Assembly: GCA_947630845.1 (NCBI GenBank)
Contig: CANRJB010000011.1
Location: 1 to 64,000 of the forward strand
Origin: an uncultured Clostridia bacterium
GTDB taxonomy: Bacteria > Bacillota > Clostridia > Oscillospirales > Ruminococcaceae
DNA length: 64,000 nucleotides
Direction of reading: 5' to 3'
Positions 59,101-64,000 of the stretch are shown here, piece after piece; positions within the stretch are counted from its first letter, which is position 1, and the number at the start of each line of letters is the position of its first letter. The notes under the pieces were generated by a model, which did no database searches, was not told where the DNA came from, and worked only from the letters and a program-made list of their open reading frames with translations. The position numbers and the translations under genes were made by a program.

Positions 59101-59371
59101 AAGGAACAGTTGTGCCATCCGTAAGAGCCATAGCATCCTGTACTGTATTGTCAGACGGTTCAGTCGGGTCAGTTGTATCTTCAGAGGTATCTGCTGTATC
59201 GGCAGAGGTATCCTCTGTTGTCTCAGGAGTGGTATCCTCCGAAGGTGTGACCTGCGAAGTATTGTCCGTCTCATCAGCAAATGCAGGCATTACCGTAACG
59301 GCAGCCCCCTGCAAAGTGAGAGCCGCTGCAAGAACGCCGGCAGCGATCTTTCTTGTGTTCTTCCTTTTCAT
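54689..59371 (-). CDS. Secreted 1560-aa protein with 13 tandem Ig-like repeats of about 105-115 aa
   Basis: Signal peptide; repeats (DDKLTISGGTxVPDxLxxGKALSVTGTVTSASSNITSLTxGVYD...NAKSYDLKNLDxYVEFNKLPAGxYTYAVIATNxGNTNYALVNKxFTVG). Confidence 0.88.
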   Translation of the reverse strand: MKRKNTRKIAAGVLAAALTLQGAAVTVMPAFADETDNTSQVTPSEDTTPETTEDTSADTADTSEDTTDPTEPSDNTVQDAMALTDGTTVPSEMTQGATLIVKGTVTSASSAITSLDVGIYDASGNTVYIGTALPNSTSYDLNRMDRYITFDKLTPGTYTYKVTATNATYTSSVLTEQSFTVVSSSPSDTEDTITASNVTTIPSELKKGDSVIIKGTLTSSVSNITDVSVGIYNDSNSEIVAFNFHPNAKTFDLNSADAALTFNTLPAGTYYFRVVASNSTKTDLSIIEQTFTVMDNSAEDPNGSQQPSDALTLTGGTEIPDSIDQGSVITVKGTVSSATTITSLTAGIYDANGTLLSGKTISPQASTYDLSGLDSIISFNTLAAGTYTFSVTASNETNTDVSLYKKTFTVNAVAAMDTLSITDASEIPESIEPGKAVNVKGVVSSASSEISSLTAGVYDESGKMMTGKTVEPKAKTYDLKALDNDVEFSKLAVGSYTFSVTATNAANKDYKLLEKSFKVANTTTVPSETDKLTITGGNDVPSSIKKGDVMTVTGTVTSASSDITSLTCGVYDSTGKFVTGKVIVPGAGTKSYNLSNLDSYIEFNKLPVGTYIFAVIASNNANKDYALVSKQFTVTDGTSTPQSEDKLSISGETKVPANLEAGKSLNVTGIVTSASSNITALTCGVYDKKNNSFVTGKTIVPNAKSYDLKNLDSYVEFNKLPAGDYIFAVIASNANNSNFALVNQSFTVGGNSSQQTPNTDDKLTITGGTNVPDTLEKGKALSITGTVTSASSNITSLTCGVYNKDTSEFVTGKTVVPNAKSYDLKNLDSYVEFNKLPDGNYTYAVIATNAANTNYALVNKEFKVGNGNSSQQTPNTDDKLTITGGTTIPDNIAQGKALSIGGTVTSASSNMTALTAGVYDANGNFVTGRTIAPNAKSYNLKNLDRYIEFNKLSAGKYRYCVIATNSANKNYALVNKEFTVGDSGQTPPASSDDKLSITGGTAIPDQIAVGKAVSIRGTVSSASSNITSLTAGVYDASGKLVTGKTVSPNAKSYNLHNLDNDIIFNKLSAGKYEYKVVATNSGNSNYTVYTKSFTVGDGGSSGGQQNTDDKLTISNGTNIPDSIAQGKALSIAGTVSSASSNITALTAGVYDANGNFVTGRTIAPNAKSYDLKNLDRYIEFNKLSAGTYSYCVIATNSGNTNYALVNKKFTVGNGGSSGGQQNTDDKLSISGGTSVPDTLAKGKALSVTGTVTSASSNITSLTVGVYDVATKKFMTGRTVVPNAKSYNLHNLDNYVEFNKLPEGTYTYAVIATNAGNTNYALVNKEFKVGNGGSSGGQQNTDDKLSISGGTNVPDNLAAGKALNVTGIVTSASSNITSLTCGVYNRDTQKFITGRTIAPNAKSYDLRKLDNYVEFNKLPAGNYTYAVIATNAGNTNYALVNKAFTVGGSSSGQSSTSDALTISGGTSVPGTVSKGKGVIVRGTVSSASSNITSLTVGVYDANGKLVTGTTVNPGAKTYDLSRADSSVRFDQLAAGSYTYKVTATNSGNSGYVLVNQSFKVQ

Positions 59372-59423
59372 GATTATACCTCTTTTCTGTTATCGGTGTG
59401 AAAAATAAACTCCTTCATTCTTC

Positions 59424-59452
59424 ATTATATCATTTCCGGCAAAACAAGTCAA
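59424..59452 (-). promoter_or_regulatory. Sigma-A-type promoter of the 13-repeat protein
   Basis: Minus strand TTGACT, 17 bp, TATAAT. Confidence 0.75.
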
Positions 59453-59636
59453 TATGCGACATGTACAAATCAAAGTAACAAAAAGTACTCCGTGTTTGAC
59501 ATTTTCATGGAATATCGACACTTTTCAGCAGTGATGGAGCGGCAGCCGCAGATACACAAGATCTCCCGACACAGCATAAACCGTATCGGGAGAAAGTATC
59601 ATCCATTGTTTCTGTCTGCCCGGAAAGGCAGGAGAA

Positions 59637-61286
59637 TTATTTTTTGGCATCCTGCGCACGCAGCACATTGTACATGATCTTGCCGCTCGTGGTCTTGGGA
59701 AGTGCATTGGTAAAGGCGATGATACGGGGATACTTATAAGGTGCAGTCCGTTCCTTGACAAATGTCTGCAACTCTTTTTTCAGCTCCTCAGTCGGTTCAT
59801 AGCCATTGCAAAGCACGACCGTTGCCTTGACGAGATAGCCCCGCTCCTCATCCGGCACACCCGTAATGGCGCATTCCAGTACAGCCGGATGCTGGATGAG
59901 AACGCTCTCCACCTCAAACGGACCGATCCGGTAGCCGCTTGATTTGATCACATCGTCCACACGTCCGATGTAATAGTAATACCCGTCCTCATCGTACCAT
60001 GCCGTATCGCCGGTATGGTACAGCCCATTGCGCCAGTAACGCTCATTGGCATCATCATTGTTGATGTAGCAGATACACAGTGTTTCGGGCATACGTTCCC
60101 TTGTGTCAATGCAGATCTCGCCCTGTTCGCCAGCCTTGACCGGGTTGTCGTTCTCATCTACCAAGACGACATGATACAGGGGATTCGGCTTGCCCATCGA
60201 ACCACGCTTGGGGTGCATACCGGCAAAATTGCCGATGATCAGTGTTGTCTCACTCTGCCCGAAGCCTTCCATGATCTCCAGCCCCGTCGCATCATAGAAC
60301 AGCCGGATGATCTCCTCCTGCAATGCCTCACCTGCTGTGGAAGCATGCTTTACACTTGCAAACGCTTCACGCCGGATGCCGGTCTTAGCCATGAGCCGGT
60401 ACAGCGTCGGCGGCGCACAGAAGGTCGTGACCTGATACTTTTCAAGCACCTGCATCATCTGCTCCGCATGGAACCGTTCAAACTCATACACCATGACAGC
60501 CGTGCCGCAGAGCCACTGTCCGTAGATCTTGCCCCACGAGCATTTTGCCCATCCGGTATCGGCAACAGTCAGGTGCAGCCCGTCATTCTGCACACAGTGC
60601 CAGTATTCCGCAGCCACCATATGACCGAGCGGATAGGAATAGATATGCTTAGCCATTTTCGGATTGCCTGTCGTGCCGGATGTGAAGTAGATCAGAAATT
60701 CATCAGAGATGGTCGTCGGAATGCGTGCAAGCCTTTCCGGATAGCTGTCAAGCTTGTCATCTATGCGGACATATCCCTCACGCTCCTCACGGACAGTATA
60801 CAGCATCGGCTTTTGCGCTACCTCTGCCGCTGCCTCCCGGATACGATCGCAGAGATCCATGCTCTCTGCCGCAATGATCGCTTTGATATCCGCAGCCTGA
60901 ATGCGGTAGGTAATGTCGTGTACACGCAGCATATGCGTAGCCGGAACGAGTACAGCCCCGATCTTGTGCAGCGCAACAGCAATGTACCAGTATTCATAAT
61001 GCCGTTTCAGCATGACCATGACACGGTCGCCCTTCCGGATACCCTGTGCAAGCAGGAATGCACCTGCCTGTGAGGAAAGCCGGCTGATATCGCCGAATGT
61101 CAGCATCTTCTCGTTCCCAAATTCATCACACCACTGCACAGCACGCTTCTGCGGTTCTTCATCGGCGATGGCATCCACGACATCATAACCGAAATTGAAG
61201 TTATCTTCATAATGCAGCTCCAGTCCGCTGAACTGACCGTTCTCATCGAACGAAGCAGTGCAGAACTTATGAAAAAGCGGTTCCAT
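59637..61286 (-). CDS. Acyl-CoA synthetase (AMP-dependent synthetase/ligase)
   Basis: YFTSGTTGNPKMAKH, EGFGQSETTLIIGNF, YHTGDTAWYDEDGYYYYIGRVDDVIKSSGYRIGPFEVES, PKTTSGKI. Confidence 0.92.
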   Translation of the reverse strand: MEPLFHKFCTASFDENGQFSGLELHYEDNFNFGYDVVDAIADEEPQKRAVQWCDEFGNEKMLTFGDISRLSSQAGAFLLAQGIRKGDRVMVMLKRHYEYWYIAVALHKIGAVLVPATHMLRVHDITYRIQAADIKAIIAAESMDLCDRIREAAAEVAQKPMLYTVREEREGYVRIDDKLDSYPERLARIPTTISDEFLIYFTSGTTGNPKMAKHIYSYPLGHMVAAEYWHCVQNDGLHLTVADTGWAKCSWGKIYGQWLCGTAVMVYEFERFHAEQMMQVLEKYQVTTFCAPPTLYRLMAKTGIRREAFASVKHASTAGEALQEEIIRLFYDATGLEIMEGFGQSETTLIIGNFAGMHPKRGSMGKPNPLYHVVLVDENDNPVKAGEQGEICIDTRERMPETLCICYINNDDANERYWRNGLYHTGDTAWYDEDGYYYYIGRVDDVIKSSGYRIGPFEVESVLIQHPAVLECAITGVPDEERGYLVKATVVLCNGYEPTEELKKELQTFVKERTAPYKYPRIIAFTNALPKTTSGKIMYNVLRAQDAKK

Positions 61287-61332
61287 AATACTTATTATAT
61301 CCTCCTGTATATATATGGGTTCAGCATTTCAG

Positions 61333-62136
61333 TTATTTGTTTGTCTGATCAAAGTTGCCGAAGCTGCGGAATCTCTGATACCGCTGTGCCAATAATTCTT
61401 CATCAGAGAGTGCCGTGAGCTTATCAAGTGACTTGATCAGACGCTGTTTTATCCCTCTGCACATCTCCGAAAAATTGTCAAAATCCTCCTCGATCACAGC
61501 TTCTGCCACACCGAGAGCCTTCATATCCTCAGCAGTGATGTGCAGGCATTCTGTTGCTTTTGCGACATTCTCCTGCGTTGCTTCCTTCCAGAGGATGGAG
61601 GCGCACCCCTCCGGTGAAATGACGGAGTAGACAGCATGTTCCAGAATATAGACCTTATTTGCACTTGCCAGCGCAAGCGCACCGCCGCTGCCGCCCTCAC
61701 CGATGACGACGGAGATGACCGGCGTGTGCAGTCCCATCATTTCCATGATGCTCTCTGCGATCGCCTGACCCTGTCCACGTTCCTCCGCATCTGCACCCGG
61801 ATATGCACCCAGCGTATCCACAAAGCAGATCACAGGTCTGTGGAATTTTTCTGCCTGCTTCATCAGCCGCAGTGCCTTACGGTAGCCTTCCGGCTTCGGA
61901 CAGCCGAAATTGCGCACCATACGACTCTGGAGATCCGTACCCTTTTCCATGGCGATGTAAGTCACCGGATACTTGCCTAAAAAGCCCACACCAGCCATGA
62001 TCGCAAGGTCGTCCGCAAACCGTCTGTCGCCGTGCAGTTCGAGGGTATCCGTGAACAGCTCCGTGACATAAGCCTCACCTGTAGGTCTGCCGTTTTTCCG
62101 GGCAGTTTTCAGTTTTTCATAGGCATCCATGCTCAT
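61333..62136 (-). CDS. accA: Acetyl-CoA carboxylase carboxyltransferase subunit alpha
   Basis: ELHGDRRFADDLAIMAGVGFL; FVDTLGAYPGADAEERGQGQAIA; VIGEGGSGGALALASAN. Confidence 0.95.
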   Translation of the reverse strand: MSMDAYEKLKTARKNGRPTGEAYVTELFTDTLELHGDRRFADDLAIMAGVGFLGKYPVTYIAMEKGTDLQSRMVRNFGCPKPEGYRKALRLMKQAEKFHRPVICFVDTLGAYPGADAEERGQGQAIAESIMEMMGLHTPVISVVIGEGGSGGALALASANKVYILEHAVYSVISPEGCASILWKEATQENVAKATECLHITAEDMKALGVAEAVIEEDFDNFSEMCRGIKQRLIKSLDKLTALSDEELLAQRYQRFRSFGNFDQTNK

Positions 62137-62945
62137 GCCCTCCCTTCGTGGATCTTCAGCAGACGTGACAGCGTGTCACGCATTTCCGGACGGGGAACAA
62201 GGGCATCCACAAAGCCATGTTCCATCAGAAATTCCGCACTCTGGAAATTATCCGGCAGCTGGCTTTTGGTCGTCTGTTCCACGACTCTGCGTCCTGCAAA
62301 GCCGACCAGTGCCTTCGGTTCTGCAAGGATGATATCACCCTGCATGGCAAAGCTTGCCGTGACACCTCCTGTGGTGGGGTCTGTGAGTACCGTGATATAG
62401 AGAAGACCGGCATTGCTGTGGTTCTTGACAGCACCGCTGACCTTAGCCATCTGCATGAGGGAGATAACGCCCTCCTGCATTCTTGCGCCGCCGGATGCGG
62501 TAAAGCCGATGACCGGCAGCATATTGGCAGTGGCATATTCAAACAGCCGTGTGATCTTTTCGCCCACGACCGAACCCATGCTTGCCATCATGAACCGAGA
62601 GTCCATGACGAACACAGCGCATTCCCTGCCGTCGATCTTCATCGTACCACAGACAACGGCATCATTTTCCTTCGTGGTGCTTTTTGCCTTTTCAAGCTTA
62701 TCCTGATAGCCGGGAAATTCGAGAAAATCCTTGCTGACGAGTTTGCTGTCCTGTTCCTTGAATGTTTTTTTGTCAGCGATCAGTGCGATCCTGTCACGCC
62801 CGGAGAGACGGTAGTAATGACCGCAGCTCGGACAGATATAGTAGTTCTTGATGAGATTATAGGCAGAATCTTCATAGCTGCATTTTTTACATTTGATCTT
62901 GGCAGAGCCATTGACTTTGCCGACCAGTTCATTAAAGAACCCCAT
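62133..62945 (-). CDS. accD: Acetyl-CoA carboxylase carboxyltransferase subunit beta
   Basis: Zinc finger CKKCSYEDSAYNLIKNYYICPSCGHYYRLSGRDRI; GGARMQEGVISLMQMAK. Confidence 0.95.
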   Translation of the reverse strand: MGFFNELVGKVNGSAKIKCKKCSYEDSAYNLIKNYYICPSCGHYYRLSGRDRIALIADKKTFKEQDSKLVSKDFLEFPGYQDKLEKAKSTTKENDAVVCGTMKIDGRECAVFVMDSRFMMASMGSVVGEKITRLFEYATANMLPVIGFTASGGARMQEGVISLMQMAKVSGAVKNHSNAGLLYITVLTDPTTGGVTASFAMQGDIILAEPKALVGFAGRRVVEQTTKSQLPDNFQSAEFLMEHGFVDALVPRPEMRDTLSRLLKIHEGRA

Positions 62946-63367
62946 TATGCTTCCTCCTTCGGCACGAGGGCAAAGGAAAATTCTGCTGTGACCGCAGTTT
63001 TGCCGTTCACAGTCCCCTTACCTTTGCAGAAATAGAACGGTCCCTTGCTCCGGATGATCTCACATTCCGTCTCATAGGTGTCACCGGGCTTGACGGGATT
63101 GCGGAATTTCACCTTATCAAGGCTGGTGAAAAAGGGAGTCTGTCCCTCTGCCTTTTCCGCAAGCAGCACACATGCCGACTGTGCTAAGATCTCGCAGAGG
63201 ATAACACCCGGCACGACCGGATTTCCCGGAAAATGCCCTTTCAGAAACCACTCCTCCCCCGTGATATGCAGTTTGCCGTGAGCCTTGCCGTCGGCGGCAT
63301 CTGCCTCATCAAGCAGCAGCATATTGTCACGGTGGGGAATGATGTGCATGATCTCTTCTCTTGTCAT
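62945..63367 (-). CDS. fabZ: 3-hydroxyacyl-[ACP] dehydratase FabZ
   Basis: MTREEIMHIIPHRDNMLLLDE...GHFPGNPVVPGVILCEILAQ. Start reset to ATG 63367. Confidence 0.93.
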   Translation of the reverse strand: MTREEIMHIIPHRDNMLLLDEADAADGKAHGKLHITGEEWFLKGHFPGNPVVPGVILCEILAQSACVLLAEKAEGQTPFFTSLDKVKFRNPVKPGDTYETECEIIRSKGPFYFCKGKGTVNGKTAVTAEFSFALVPKEEA

Positions 63368-63371
63368 GAAC

Positions 63372-64000
63372 TCACACCTTTCTGAATGCAATGACCGCAT
63401 TGTGACCGCCGAATCCCAGATTGGAAGAAAGTGCGATTTCGAGAGGTGTCTGCACGGCGGTATTCGGGGTATAGTCAAGGTCAAGCTCCGGATCTGCTTC
63501 TTCAAGATGAATGGTAGGCGGAACGGTATCGTTCATCAGTGCCAGAACGGATGCGATCGCTTCGACCGCACCGGTCGCACCGAGCATATGACCGGTCATA
63601 GATTTGGTAGAGCTGATGTGCAGCTTCTTGGCATCCTCACCGAATGCACGCTTGAAAGCGGTTGTTTCGGTCTTATCGTTGAGGGGGGTAGACGTGCCGT
63701 GCGCATTCACATAGACCTTTGAGAGGTCAGCTCCCTCCGGGCAGGCATCGAGGATCGCCTTTGCCACATACTTTGCGTCCGGATCCGGCGCAGTGACATG
63801 GTGTGCATCGCAGGTAGAGCCGTAGCCGACAACTTCCGCAAGGATCTTTGCGCCTCTTGCAGCAGCATGCTCATATTCCTCAAGCACCAGTACACCTGCC
63901 CCCTCCGCCATGACAAAGCCGCTCCTGCGCTTGTCAAAGGGGGTACATGCCGTTTCGGGATCGTTGGAGTCAGACAGTGCCTGACAGTTGCCAAAACCAG
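63372..64000 (-). CDS. fabF: 3-oxoacyl-[ACP] synthase II FabF, truncated by the window end
   Basis: [77 protein letters not shown]. Frame stays open to the window end. Confidence 0.95.
   Translation of the reverse strand, partial: GFGNCQALSDSNDPETACTPFDKRRSGFVMAEGAGVLVLEEYEHAAARGAKILAEVVGYGSTCDAHHVTAPDPDAKYVAKAILDACPEGADLSKVYVNAHGTSTPLNDKTETTAFKRAFGEDAKKLHISSTKSMTGHMLGATGAVEAIASVLALMNDTVPPTIHLEEADPELDLDYTPNTAVQTPLEIALSSNLGFGGHNAVIAFRKV

Noticed and set aside
59562-59593. Hairpin TCTCCCGA...TCGGGAGA as a terminator
   Set aside because: Long 16-nt loop and no T-tract in the expected direction after the acyl-CoA ligase; too weak to call.

Overview
The window looks like a chromosomal segment of a cellulosome-producing Ruminococcus. 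Taxonomy is inferred from dockerin enzymes and gene content; R. champanellensis-like is a guess. About 4.2-24.0 kb is a 13-gene co-directional locus. It pairs type VII secretion (T7SS) components (FHA-FtsK/EssC-like ATPase, YukD/EsaB-like protein, two WXG100 proteins) with a complete phospho-Thr signalling set (Ser/Thr kinase, PP2C phosphatase, FHA protein). It also has a membrane protein carrying five 15-aa DPNATTVLSTAQTV(P/S) repeats, a 1921-aa Ig-like surface protein, a large lipoprotein and small unknowns. I could not recognise EssA, EssB or EsaA. This locus, and the idea that the repeat protein is a multivalent pThr/FHA docking array, is my main candidate for an undescribed system. About 31.4-41.1 kb is a xylan module: a regulator with a periplasmic-binding-like domain, a degenerate GGDEF-like domain and an AraC HTH, next to two bifunctional dockerin enzymes (CBM22-GH10-CBM22-Doc-GH43-CBM-like and GH30-CBM22-Doc-CE1). 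A dense tandem-repeat/hairpin block lies beside the regulator and one repeat family extends its C-terminus. Other content: N-terminal-dockerin protein, flavodiiron protein, SpoIVB, L,D-transpeptidase, DUF1703-type AAA ATPase, tRNA-Tyr, tRNA-Thr, SpoIID, citrate synthase, two-component system, prmC-recA-recX-rimO-pgsA, a 1560-aa 13-repeat secreted protein, and acyl-CoA ligase/accA/accD/fabZ/fabF (fabF is cut by the window end). All calls come from reading the sequence and supplied ORFs; no searches were run.
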